In this document: piece after piece, positions 47,268 to 57,498 of the stretch
How the letters are laid out: the number at the start of each line of letters is the position of its first letter
Numbering within the stretch: position 1 is the stretch's first letter
From: Linyphia triangularis
Taxonomy: Eukaryota; Arthropoda; Arachnida; Araneae; Linyphiidae
Direction: 5' to 3'
Length of the DNA stretch: 64,000 nucleotides
Assembly: GCA_963978545.1 (NCBI GenBank)
Contig: OZ021732.1
Location: 24,810,688-24,874,687, forward strand
Position numbers and translations under genes: made by a program
Notes under the pieces: generated by a model
Database searches by the model: none
Told to the model about the DNA's origin: nothing
The model's input: the letters and a program-made list of their open reading frames with translations, nothing else

Positions 47268-50200
47268 TTAGACATTCCAATTTGCAATTTTCATTCGTCT
47301 TGCTTTTTTGCGACTGAAGATGTTAATGACGTCTTCTATGGAGATTTTTCTATCCTTTTGAATATTTGCCAGTGCTAGTCCGTTTAATCTTGCCTGGCCC
47401 ATGGTGCTTCTTAAATACGTTTTAATCCGTCGTAATGTGGAGAAGCTCCTTTCGGGTGTGCTTGTTGTAACGGGGATTGTTCCAAATATCTGTAGAAGAA
47501 TAAAAATGTTGGGGAAAAATTGTTGATCGCACTTCTTCAGGGCCTCAACTGCTGTATAAGGCGGCTCAATCTCACTATCCCATTTGTTTTTCCATAGCTT
47601 TATTTCTGACTTTAGTATAAGCTCAGAGCCATCTAGGTACTGCTGGTAATTTTTTGCAGCCTTGAGGATTTCTTCTTCTTCGTACTTCAAAATATTTTTT
47701 GGAACAAGGCCTTCTAAAGGTAATATATCCACCAATCGTTGGGAAAATCTCGATTCCGGTTCTTGAATCAAATGGTCTACCAACGGTAAAAAAACCATTC
47801 GTCTGTAATACTCTTCGGGATTTGAAGCATCAGTATTTTCTCGATGAGTCTGTCGAAAGCATTTTCTTGGTATGCGTATTTCGCATTCGATTTCGCTTGC
47901 TTTTTGCAAAGCGTCTTCGAAAATACTACCGAATTCGACATCCACAGTTCTTCGTAGATTTCTGAAAACCTCTAATATGCAGTTTATATTTTGCAGGGCA
48001 TTTCCAAAATCTAATTGTGGATTTTGTAGTTGCTCACTTAGCCTTAGAGTTATTGCCATGCAATATGCCGTTGTTTCCAAGGCTATGATGAATTCTCCTT
48101 TTTGAATAGCCGAACTGAGCATAGAAGCTTTGCTTGATGTTTCCGAGTTGGTATCTGGTGAAGTTGAAAGCTGATCAAGCAGTGTTACAATAGGGAGAAA
48201 TAACTCTTTAAATCTAATTAAGCTATCGTGTCGCTCTACCCATCTAGTGGGGCACATCACCTTTAAACTTTTCTTCTTTATTTCTGGAAGTTGATTAATT
48301 ACTTCCTCTAGAGCATTTTTTCGTAGAGCAGAAGCAGAAAGAAAAGTTGTTACCGCTCCTACGGTTCCTAACATGTTTCGTATGGCAGGAATGTCACACG
48401 ATTTTGAAATAACCAAATTCAAGGAGTGGCTGAAACAGTGACTGTAAATAGCCATGGGTTGCTCGTTTGATATCAGGGCTTGCACTCCTTTAAACTTTCC
48501 AGCCATGTTAGAACCCCCATCATACCCTTGGCCGCAAAGGTGTTCTTTTGTTAAGCCCAAGGCATCCAACTCTTTATCGATTGCTTCTTTTATAGCAACA
48601 CCAGTTGTCTCTGTCATTTCTGTAAAACCAACAAATTCTTCTTTGGTAACGAAAGATTGGGTATCTATGTACCTAACACAAAATGTCATCTGTTCCTTGG
48701 TGCTGACATCTGTTGTTTCATCGCACATTATACTGAAAAATTTTGATCTTTTAACATCTTCTGATATTGAAGAACGAAAAGTTTCTCCGATACAGTCTAT
48801 AATTTCATTTTGGACTGTGTTGCTAATCATTGCACTGTTACGCCTGCAAATTGCGAAATGTCGCTTGAGGTCTTCGTCCCCAGCATCCACACGAAAAGCC
48901 AAAAGGCTTTGGAAAACTCCATGCTTTCCAACCAGAAGATCCTCATTACTTTCTTCTTTTAATTGTGAAATCAAACCGTGATCACGATGTCCTCTTAAGG
49001 GCAAATTGTTCCTAGCACAAAATACTATAGTTTTTACTATAGGCCTCAATCGTTTTCGATTATCCTCAATAATGGCCGATGTTTCGGAATCTAAAACAAC
49101 GTCAATGCTTTTCTTGCTTGATTCCATTACTTTTGTAAATTCTACTGCTTTTTCCATGGAGAATTTGTGGTACTTAGTATTTTCATGCTTACGTAGATCT
49201 TCGGTGGCTTTTTTATATTTGGCTAACGGTTCTTTTACCAGTGTTTTGAGAGCCTAAAAAATGTACACGCTTGTTAAATTTATATTTATACATATTTTAG
49301 GATACATAGTTTTTCTAACTAATTGAACATTTCGGTCGTTAAAGTAAAGCACCCGGTTTAGTAGTATAAAAAAAGGATTTTAACAAAGATTTAAAAGTTG
49401 AAAGTTTAAATTGATTTGTTTCGCATTAGTATTAACTTTATTTCTCAAAATGCCGACAATATAAGTAAGCCTTCCGCAAAAATTGCAAAGAACGCGTTTC
49501 GCAAAATTGTGGAGCTGGCCAGTTTTGCTGTTACACAGTACCTTTACACTTTCAAAATAGTATTACACAAAATGTTCCATAAATTTTGTACATTATTTAC
49601 GGGTCACTTACAATTTCGTTAATTTTTATTGACAACTTCAAGAGTAATCTATATATTTAATAGGCAATACGTTTTTTGGGGTTAGTCCGTCCGCCAAAAC
49701 TGCTCAACCAATTTCAATGATCAAGGTGTCATTTTAAAGGAAATAAGCTGTAGATTTGCCAAAACGTGCCAAAATAATTTATTAACACTTTATTAATTAG
49801 TTAAATTTCAATATCTTTCATCATTAAGCTACTACAAAGCCTCAATGATTTTGAATATATGAATGGCAACATCCTTACGTATGCAAACAACAAACCCGAC
49901 GACGTTCAACGCGAGGCATTTTCTGGATAGAAATACTTCAAAATAATAATTACTCTAATACAAAAATGCTTCAGAAAAACAGAAAAAATCAACTTTGAAA
50001 CGAAGAGTTTAAAAAGAGCTTTAAAATTAGCAACGGGTTTGTTGTTGGTTTGAAATTGGTTGAGCAGTTTAGGCGGACGGACCAACCCCAAAAAACGTAT
50101 TGCCTATTAAATATATAGATTACTTTAATAGTTACGATGATGCAAGAATAAATAGGTCCAAGATAAGTACATTTCTTTTGGATTAGAATTTCGGATAAAC

Positions 50201-51958
50201 CAGACTTTTCGAAAAAGATATCTGCTGAAACATGTTCCGGAGGTCGTCCGGTTGCATTCAGCGCTAAATCGACAACTTTCAAAAAGTCGCTAAGAGGTAT
50301 TGTGCAGTAAATCTGAACCTATATTCATTTCTAATCAGTGCAAATTCATGTATTACGAATTGAAAACTATCAAAATAACTACTAAAACCACCCAATCAAC
50401 TTCAAAATCTCATATGAAATTTAAAAAAAACTTTTGGCAAAATAGGGCTAATTTTCTTTTCCAAATTTTATTTTCGAAAAATTCCGGTTGATTGAATGCC
50501 GGATAATTGGCCTTTCTTTGCTTTATTTTATCTTCTAAGTATCGCAAAAAAGATTATGCGAACATATGATTGCTTCGTTAGGAAATTTCGATAAGCAACT
50601 TTAATTATTTTGGCGCTTCATACGAAACCAGCCGTAAATTTTAATTGTTCAATGAAATAACCGATCTTTTTTAAATATATGTACAATACTGTTTATTTTT
50701 GTGGTTTTCCAAGAACTTTTTATTACTTTGCCACACTGTCCCTGCTTAACGCGTCTCGACAGCAGTAGGATAATGACGTGGTAAGTATTCTCTTCATAAA
50801 TAACAAAACGTTTTCAGTTTCATGGCATTATGCAGCTGAAATAGTTTTTTGCTAGGGCATATTTTAAACGCTTCACTTTAAGGCGAGCAAAGCGAGCCAA
50901 GGGGATTGCATAGCAATCCAGGGGTTGGAGAGCGTCAGCGAGCAGGGGGCGGAGCCCCCTAGTAAAATAAAATATGGAGTCAAAATTTTAATAATTTCAA
51001 TATAAATTGGGTGAATTTAGGCTATAACTTTTTAAAGTATTAAAAAAACAATTATTAAAGTTTTGAAATATTAAAGTCAGAAATGCATTTGAAATTTTTA
51101 TTCTTAAATTAATCTTAAATCATTTATTTTTAATTGTACCCAATTTTTTTTTTAATATCTAAGGAACAATATTCGACGATAACGACCAATCAGTTGGTTG
51201 TTGATATAATCGTTAAAACATTAAACATTTCATACAAATGAAAATATCACACAAGTTACAATGAAATGCATAAGAAAAGAAAATCAAATATTTTACCTGA
51301 GATCCGATACCAGCACCTGAAGGAGCAAAGAGAACGCATTGGGTGCAAAGTCCACCGCCTAGCATTTGACTATATGCTAGCCACTTGTATTTTTTTAGCC
51401 AATCATGATTAAATTTCCGTTTCTGTTTCCCTTCTACTAGTTCTGGAAAAGGAAATGTTGTTGGAGGTATCCAAGTATTTTTTAGTAATTTTAGTTTCTC
51501 ATCATCTGTTAAAACTTCTTTCACGGCTCTTCCTATATCACAGGGATCATGTGATTTTTCATATGTATCCTATATATAAATATAGAAATTGATTAATTTG
51601 ATAATCACTACGAGTATATACGTAATTTTTTATTTTTTTTGTAACAGAGTATAATAGATATCGTTTTTGTTTTTATTATCCTATATATTAAATTACTTGC
51701 ATGTACAATTAAGTTACTTGCAAAAAAAATTCAAAAATGCATTTTTCGAAAAACTGCAGTTGTCTGGCTTTGGAACTGAACGACACATAAAAATAAATAT
51801 TTATGTGTAAAGCTTACCGGAAGATTTATCTTGCCAGGATCATAGGCTTTTATCGCACTTTCTGACTTCGATTCCAAATTTCCAACATCTAGCTCTTTAC
51901 AATGGCTTTTAGCGCTGCTCTCTTTTTCCCCGAAATAATCGGTTAAATGTCGCTTCAT
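47268..51958 (-). CDS. hAT transposase, ZMYM1/TTF-finger type, intact
   Basis: Exons 51818-51958, 51297-51569 and 47268-49253, all phase 0, give 799 residues with no stop. Exon 1 starts MKRHLTDYFGEKE. Exon 2 has the TTF-type zinc finger region (FNHDWLKKYKWLAYSQ, GGLCTQCVLFAP). Exon 3 continues ALKTLVKEPLAKYKKA, RKHENTKYH, then a DUF4371-like core. Likely catalytic acids are the first Asp in FFSIMCDETTD, the second in GQGYDGGSNM, and the Glu in TTSTPERSFSTLRRIKTYLR, which also opens the hAT dimerisation tail. A conserved CPTRWVERHDSL lies between. The family cuts and pastes DNA ending CAG...CTG. All motifs present; it could be active. Domesticated relatives exist, but the flanking terminal repeats and duplication show this one is a transposon gene. 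Confidence 0.92.
49643..50124. mobile_element. 482-bp MITE with 76-bp terminal inverted repeats
   Basis: The left arm AGTAATCTATATATTTAATA..., through GGCAATACG, GTCCGTCCGCC and CTGCTCAACCAATTTCAA, is matched by the right arm with about two mismatches in 76. No coding capacity. A clear target duplication was not found; the flanks are AT-rich. It lies in intron 2 of the hAT transposase gene. Confidence 0.85.
50245..50320 (+). repeat. Fragment shared with the UBAC2 intron 1 MITE
   Basis: GGTTGCATTCAGCGCTAAAT, CAACTTTCAAAAAGTCGC and GTGCAGTAAATCTGAACC correspond to 13155-13237 in the same order. Only the right half of that MITE is present here. Confidence 0.55.
50883..50962 (+). mobile_element. 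Helitron-like 3' terminus
   Basis: Reiterated GCGAGC words, TTGCATAGCAA, then the hairpin GGGGGCGGAGCCCCC (50945-50959) ending directly in CTAG before T. This is a second, unrelated CTRR-type end. It sits inside hAT intron 2; its 5' end was not identified. Confidence 0.6.
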
Positions 51959-53030
51959 TTTGATAGCGTACTATGCACAACTATAAACTGGTATAGGGAG
52001 ACCAGTAAAAATTCCAGGCTGGTACGAGTCAAAGACACACAATACAATAGGAAGAACAAGGATGTTCTGGAATGTCTTCTGAACTAGTTTTAAAACCTGT
52101 TCGTGTTCGTTTGGTACTTTCATAAACGAATAATAAAATAGACAGGACGCTCCAATATCTGTTATTAAGAGAGGGTGTTACCAAGACGGAACACGTGACG
52201 TGACTAATTCCAATGCCTTTTAAAAACCATTTCTACCCTTTTCAAAATATTATAAAACATTAGTCTAGACTTTCATTTTCATTTCATTATCAATTACAAT
52301 TTTCAGAAGTAAGTAAATGATAAAGACCATTATTACCAATTAAAGGCAGCTATGTCAGAAAGCAAAATACAAACTAACTTTTATAAGTCTTAAAAAAATA
52401 AAATTATTAAGATAATTTTTAAAAAATGACATGACTGTGAAAGGTTATTGAATCCCCTATTTCAAAATCAATTTTGCATCCAAATCCAGTATAGTATTCT
52501 GGCATTTTTTCGGCATTCAAGAAAATAGTCTTCAGCTTTCAATTGTTTAACCTTGAAGTAAATGAAAGAATTTTTCTCCAGTTCCGTTTTGAAGGCTGTC
52601 GTCACGTGACCGCGCTGTTCGTATTATTAGGTTTTGCCATACAGACTTGGTCTAGTTAATTTATTCTTAGTCTATGGGTACTTTGGTTACCTATTAACAG
52701 GGCACTTGGACCAAACGTCGAAAACTACAACATTCTTTTACCTTTTACTGAGAATTGGGGGGAGAAAGGCAGACGCGTCATTTCATATAATTCTAGGGGG
52801 GGGGGGCAAAAATGAGATTTTCTGATCGGAAATTAAACTTTTTCTTAAATATTTGTATCTAGAAATACATTAAAAAAAAAAAAAATCTCAAATCTTAGGT
52901 GGGGGGTTGTTATGAAAGGGGGCAGGGTTGTTATGAAAACCATTTTATCCAGTGTAAGTTTCACCCTCATGGGGGGGGGGGGGCTATAGCCCCCTTAGCC
53001 CCCCCCCATGGAACCGCCTCTGAGTATAAA

Positions 53031-53258
53031 TAAGACTGTAGATCGGGAAAGTTTTCAGATTGACTTCGGACTTCGTTGAAAGCTGATCGCTTTGTTTACC
53101 TATTGGAGTGAGCTTGTATAATCGCTGTATTCGAAGTTGTTTTTTTGTTGAAGCTTGAGAGTAATTAAGCTGTTGCCTGTGAATAAATTTTGTGAGCTCT
53201 TGAAGAAAGAATAAATATTTTTATACGGTGAAAACTGTGCCATCATTGCAACATAACA
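53031..53258 (+). repeat. 3' LTR, right part
   Basis: Continues the LTR after the hAT insertion with one substitution relative to the 5' LTR. It lacks 13 bp just before the terminal ATAACA. Followed by the target duplication ATAG. Confidence 0.95.
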
Positions 53259-53864
53259 ATAGTTAGCTTTCAAACGTTGGTTGTAGTACCGTCATTCACA
53301 ACTGCATCTCGCAAATGAACATATTCTTCAGAGCGTAGTTTAGTCTGATTCAAACGGAGAAATAGCAAACGTTCCGTTTCAATTTTTGCATACATATCCA
53401 CAATATACTGGTGAAATAACTGACGGCATTAAAAAATATAATTGTCTTCGTTCCTCCGAATCATTAAGCGGTATGCGTAAAAGTTCATTGAGCTGCACTT
53501 TTTATTGATTTCTGCACCATTTACTGGATTTATCATTTTTACATTGAAATGATATCCATCGGCACCATCCCAAAAGATCACTGGATATTGTAAAGCATCG
53601 TAACAACGGTGAGTTTCTGCTACGTTTATCAATTGATTATTTCTTCGATGGAGAACAATATCTCTAGGTTGGAACTGATCTCCGACTATGACAATTGCTA
53701 CTTCATCTATAGTTGGAGCATTATATCTCCGGACATGTTCTCCAGCTGGAGTTTTGTCTGCATGAATAATAATTTTGTGGGTATCTGATGGCATCATATC
53801 AATTGCTGTTTTGAACAAACGCACCAAATTGTTCCTTTCGTGAAAAAGCTCCTGCAGCTGCGAA
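53259..53864 (-). pseudogene. Helitron N-terminal helicase-like domain
   Basis: On the minus strand: LQELFHERNNLVRLFKTAID, KIIIHADKTPAGEHVRRYNA, PTIDEVAIVIVGDQFQPRDI, THRCYDALQYPVIFWDGADG and MNFYAYRLMIRRNEDNYIF, then after a break RLNQTKLRSEEYVHLRDAVV. This is the domain that precedes the HUH relaxase in animal Helitrons. A frameshift lies near 53428 and a TGA near 53275. The upstream coding part is missing; a SINE begins exactly where it stops. Confidence 0.8.
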
Positions 53865-54030
53865 ATAGTGGTTAGCGTGCTAGCTTCTAGACCGCGAGGT
53901 TGCGGGTTCGAGTCCCGTGTTAGGCATGGGTGTTTGTAAATGTATGTTGGCTTGTCTGATGACGAATGTTTCGGCCCATTATAGCCCTCGTGTTGCTGAC
54001 GGCGCCAGATAATCTGAAAACAACCAACCA
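53865..54030 (+). repeat. tRNA-derived SINE family A, copy 1
   Basis: It begins ATAGTGGTTAGCGTGCTAGC (box A region), has GGTTGCGGGTTCGAGTCCCG (box B), then the family body (GGCTTGTCTGATGACGAATG, GTGTTGCTGACGGCGCCAGA) and tail CAACCAACC. The first 15 or so bases of the head are missing. It abuts the truncated Helitron frame; no clear duplication seen. Confidence 0.85.
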
Positions 54031-54065
54031 ATCGCAATATACAGCGCATCCGAATCGTATTCCGA

Positions 54066-54175
54066 CCCACCTGATGACTGTGTGGTTAGCGCTTTGATCT
54101 CGCATGCCAAAGGTGCCGGGCTCGAATCCTGGTGTTGAGCTGGCTTATTCAAGTTCCAGCCAACATATTTTCTAT
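54066..54175 (+). repeat. tRNA-like SINE family B, copy 3
   Basis: CCCACCTGATGACTGTGTGG (box A-like), CATGCCAAAGGTGCCGGGCT then CGAATCC (box B). It keeps the pol III promoter better than the intron copies at 14529 and 21727. Confidence 0.65.
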
Positions 54176-54647
54176 TGTAAAAGGGGGGGGCGGGGTGTAG
54201 TTAGTTACTTTCAGAGCTCGTTTGGAATGTTAGGGAGCTCTCGCTGTTAAGTGAACGCAGGTGGTGGAATATAAATTTCTTCGTTTCAAAAGGCTGGTCT
54301 GACATGGCGCCATGTACTATATTCGATTCGTGGGGGGATTTTGACGTTATTTTAACAATCATCGTTTGCATGCAATTTTACACGGATGGCTAAGAGACGT
54401 GGGTCAACGATATTATTCACCTGGGATGTTGGGATCGGAACAATGAAACTTGCCCTCCAACCACTGAAATCCCGGGAAAACACGAGGAGGGACTTAGTTC
54501 CCCTGAACTCATGATTATTGGGTCAAATCCAAAAATATGGATTAAAGTTAAGTGTAAGCCTTATTGTTTGTTAAGGAAGCCTGGGGGTTTAGATTGGTTA
54601 ATCGGAAAAAAAACCCCGCCTTTTAGGGATCGCGGTAAAACTGAAGG

Positions 54648-54828
54648 TTGGTTGGTTGTTTTCAGATTATCTGGCATCGTCAGCAACACGAGGGCTGTAA
54701 TGCGCCGAAATATTCGTCATTTGACAAGCCAACATGCATTTACAAACACCCATGCCTTGCACGGGACTCGAACCCGCAACCTCGTGGTCTAGAAGCTAGT
54801 ATGCTAACCACTATACGGTTTGGTCGGC
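54648..54828 (-). repeat. tRNA-derived SINE family A, copy 2 (full length)
   Basis: 181 bp, head GCCGACCAAACCGTATAGTG at 54828, box B GGGTTCGAGTCCCG, tail AACAACCAACC. Flanked by an exact 13-bp duplication GTAAAACTGAAGG at 54635-54647 and 54829-54841. Confidence 0.93.
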
Positions 54829-54841
54829 GTAAAACTGAAGG

Positions 54842-56154
54842 AGACGTAAAAATTGGGGAGACGAGAGCTGGATTTTTGGAGGAGTGTAGGAAACTTAGAC
54901 TGGAGGCCCAGAGGCAGTTTTAGCACGATGCTGTGTCCTCTTGGCGGATTAGGAGAAATTCCGCAGTGAGGTGTTCCGGTGTTGTGAACTGATGCTCCGA
55001 TGAATTAATGATAGGCCGGAATTGACCAAAAGTCCGGATTCAGTGATTACGAACTGTTACGTGGTGGTGCCGCTAAATGATGTCGCCAGAACGACCCGTC
55101 AGATAGAGTAAGTGTTCACATCATTTCCTCCCATGCGTTAGTAATGCAACTGGGTTTAAATTTTATTCATTTTTAAGTTCCAATTATATTAAGGAATAGG
55201 AATTGTTATGATGTATTATTAAATATACGTAACTTAGTATGAGTGGTAGGATTGATAAGTTGTGTTGCGTATTTTGCTTAAGTGTTACAAGTAGTTAATC
55301 TGTAGTAAATTAGTGAAATACTAGTGATTTAGTTAATTGTGACCAAGGTCTTATAAAAGGTCAATATGGAAATTAATTTACGAATGTTTCTAAGTAATGC
55401 AATAAATATTTATTCTCGTTAATCCTGTCTGATCCAATTGTGTTGTACTCTACTATTATGATCACAGGGCCGTTGGAATTATACTTTTTACTAATCAGTG
55501 GAACTTTTCAAATACAAAATGAGTTTACGATCTATTTAATTCAATGGTTATGAAGGGTATTATTTTCAAACGTACGAGCTAATCATATACGTATACACCA
55601 TTGAAATTTGTGGATAGGCTGCCCATTTGATAGTTGTTGGGAGTTTGAGCTGGAATTTCGCATACCAAAAGTGTTAAATGCACTTTTACATTGATAAGCT
55701 GTACATTATAGGATGAGGGGTTAGTATTCAATTTAAACAATTGTATTTATTGAAAAAGTTTTTGGTAAAAAAAGGCTTCATATATCTTACTGTGTTAGAT
55801 TCCTAAATTTGAAAATAACTTTTTAGTTCGCTGTAGTAACTCTTTTGAAAGTTAGAATGTTATCGTTATAAAGACTACGATGACCCAATTTCTATTTTTA
55901 ACCCTATATCAGCTTTGGTTAGCGGATGCATTAAGTTGATCAGTGATTTATTTGATCAAAAACCATCAACATTTGGCATCGCTGGTCTCAAGAGAAATCT
56001 TCAGTTTGCACCTCTTGTTTCCGCGTGTTAGGAATTTGCCCCCTGCCCCCCATTTTCTTAAATCATCGATACCATATGAATGCGTTTATAATTTCCCCCC
56101 TTTTTATTGAATTAAACTAACCTTGTTCAGCGCAGTATTGCCCTTGCGCAAGTA
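54842..56154. other. No gene seen; weak SINE B remnant at 55621-55705
   Basis: No coding exon found. At 55621 the sequence GCCCATTTGATAGTTGTTGG ... CATACCAAAAGTGTTAAATG follows the family B order but is heavily decayed. Confidence 0.45.
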
Positions 56155-56171
56155 AACCACAACAAACCTAC

Positions 56172-56350
56172 GCCGACCAAACGGTATAGTGGTTAGTGTG
56201 CTAGCTTCTAGACCGCGAAGTTGCGGGTTCGAGTCCCCTGTTAGGCATGGGTGTTTGTAAATGTATGTTGGCTTGTCTAATGACGAATGTTTCGGCTCAT
56301 TATAGCCCTCGTGTTGCTGACGGCGCCAGATAATCTGAATACAACCAACC
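56172..56350 (+). repeat. tRNA-derived SINE family A, copy 3 (full length)
   Basis: 179 bp from GCCGACCAAACGGTATAGTG to the CCAACC tail, with a box B of GGGTTCGAGTCCCC. Exact 17-bp duplication AACCACAACAAACCTAC at 56155-56171 and 56351-56367. The length and A-rich start fit LINE-type target-primed insertion. Confidence 0.95.
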
Positions 56351-56621
56351 AACCACAACAAACCTACCAGTTTTGTGTTTCAATGCATCATCTTAGTTTT
56401 AATGAAATGATATTTTGTTTGAATTTTTAAGAAAGATTAATCCTTTTCTGAAATAGCGCTCAATTATTATTTGAAGTTGGTGAATAAAACTTTTCTCATT
56501 GATTTAACCTAAGGTGCTTAAATAATATTTAATATAGGATGTGCTTGCTTCCAATATAAAGTGCGAGTTTACTTTATCTGGTGCAAGACCAGGTATGTGA
56601 TAGCCTATGCTTGCCCTTTAA

Positions 56622-56832
56622 CCTTTAACTGCTGTGGTTGGGTGGTTTATGGTTTTTGGCGCAAGAGCTACACATGGTCCATACTGCGCCAAACAAATTG
56701 ATGAACATCAGTTTAAAGTTTAAGAAAGATAGTATCAGAAAAATAAAAATCAAAGATGCGATATTTTTGGGGGTGGAAGCATTCCGCAACAAATGACTCG
56801 CGGTCTGTCAGACCGCTTACAGCAGTTAAAGG
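56622..56832. mobile_element. piggyBac-like MITE (211 bp)
   Basis: The ends are CCTTTAACTGCTGT and its exact reverse complement ACAGCAGTTAAAGG. Both sides are flanked by TTAA (56618-56621, 56833-56836), the obligatory piggyBac target. A 17-bp palindrome GCGGTCTGTCAGACCGC lies just inside the right end. No coding capacity. Confidence 0.85.
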
Positions 56833-56908
56833 TTAAGTAATCTTATTTTGTATTTTCACTAATCATATTTGTCTCACATGACATGTTTTTTCGTTATCTA
56901 GAAGTGAG

Positions 56909-57054
56909 TACACATTATTTTGATACGATTTACGCGTCTTGGATTTAATCCGTTTTGCGTATATACCAAAGTACAGAAACTGAAACCATCCGGAGAAACA
57001 CTATTCAATGAAATTAACTTTCCATATACAGCAACGAAAGGTGTTGTATTTGAT
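56909..57054 (+). CDS. Possible orphan internal exon, not recognised
   Basis: An open frame reading IRFTRLGFNPFCVYTKVQKL then KPSGETLFNEINFPYTATKG ends GTATTTGAT at a good donor GTAAGT (57055). The best in-frame acceptor is GTGAG at 57904 minus 1000 (56904-56908), which is weak; the stronger CTAG at 56898-56901 would bring in a TGA. The composition looks protein-like, but I recognise no family and no neighbouring exon could be joined. Confidence 0.2.
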
Positions 57055-57339
57055 GTAAGTGACAAAGTGATTAAAATTATAATCAAAATAACGCCTTCGA
57101 ATTTAATTACCGATATTTTTGCTACATAAATGAACACGGCCGGCTAAACCTTTTTAGTTTAGAAGGTTACTGAACGTACTCCCAACCAAATTTTTTCTAT
57201 TTTCTTAAAAACTTTTTACTCTGAACTATTTGGTGCAAACTGCATCTTAAGTAAGATTGAAATGCAATATTTTTCACGAATTATATGTTATATTTTTACA
57301 TTGTCGAACATTTTTCATTATTTAAGGTTTTTTTTTAGT

Positions 57340-57452
57340 TTAATTTTAAGGTCCTTATTTTTTTGATTGTAAGGTACTTGAAAAGTCCTTAGAAATTCCT
57401 TGATTTTGTTTTCGAAAAATCCGTACGAAACCTGTTTTCCAAGCACTGCTAA

Positions 57453-57496
<44 letters not shown>
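57340..57496 (-). repeat. TCCTTGAA-type repeat followed by poly-A
   Basis: AAGGTCCTTATTTTTTTGAT, GGTACTTGAAAAGTCCTTAG, CGTACGAAACCTG, then after a 24-bp spacer a run of 40 A (57457-57496). The reverse complement begins CAGGTTTCGTACGG, the same end as at 29822. Confidence 0.55.

Positions 57497-57498
<2 letters not shown>

Larger units (their letters stand above)
46932..53022 (-). mobile_element. Autonomous-looking hAT transposon (6.1 kb)
   Basis: The ends are CAGTGGCGGTTCTAGG (left) and, reversed, CAGAGGCGGTTCCATGG (right), with exact 8-bp duplications AGTATAAA at 46924-46931 and 53023-53030. It encodes on the minus strand a complete three-exon transposase. Its second intron holds a 482-bp MITE and a Helitron-like end. 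As it lies within a nearly unmutated LTR, it is the youngest large element in the stack. Confidence 0.95.
41232..53258 (+). mobile_element. Ty3/gypsy LTR retrotransposon with hAT in its 3' LTR
   Basis: LTR-gag-pol-LTR, flanked by ATAG at 41228-41231 and 53259-53262. Removing it restores the Helitron frame at LTI|LPSS. Without the inserted hAT the element is about 5.9 kb. Order within pol is protease, reverse transcriptase, RNase H, integrase, as in Ty3/gypsy. There is no envelope gene. Gag is open but pol has at least six disabling lesions. Confidence 0.95.
30832..53861 (-). mobile_element. Helitron, 5'-truncated and twice interrupted
   Basis: The remaining native segments are 30832-32079, 39286-41227 and about 53259-53861 (3.8 kb in all). 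They encode, in order on the minus strand, a helitron-like N domain, the HUH relaxase and the helicase. The 3' terminus is CTAG (30832-30835) followed by T on the minus strand, preceded by a hairpin at 30845-30862. The large inserts are the P-like element and the gypsy element; the split coding sequence is continuous across both target duplications. No 5' TC end was found: the coding region stops at a SINE (53865) before the expected amino terminus. Confidence 0.85.

Noticed and set aside
48454..48981. 175-codon plus-strand open frame opposite the hAT transposase
   Set aside because: A shadow of the minus-strand transposase exon, which has recognisable DUF4371 and catalytic motifs.
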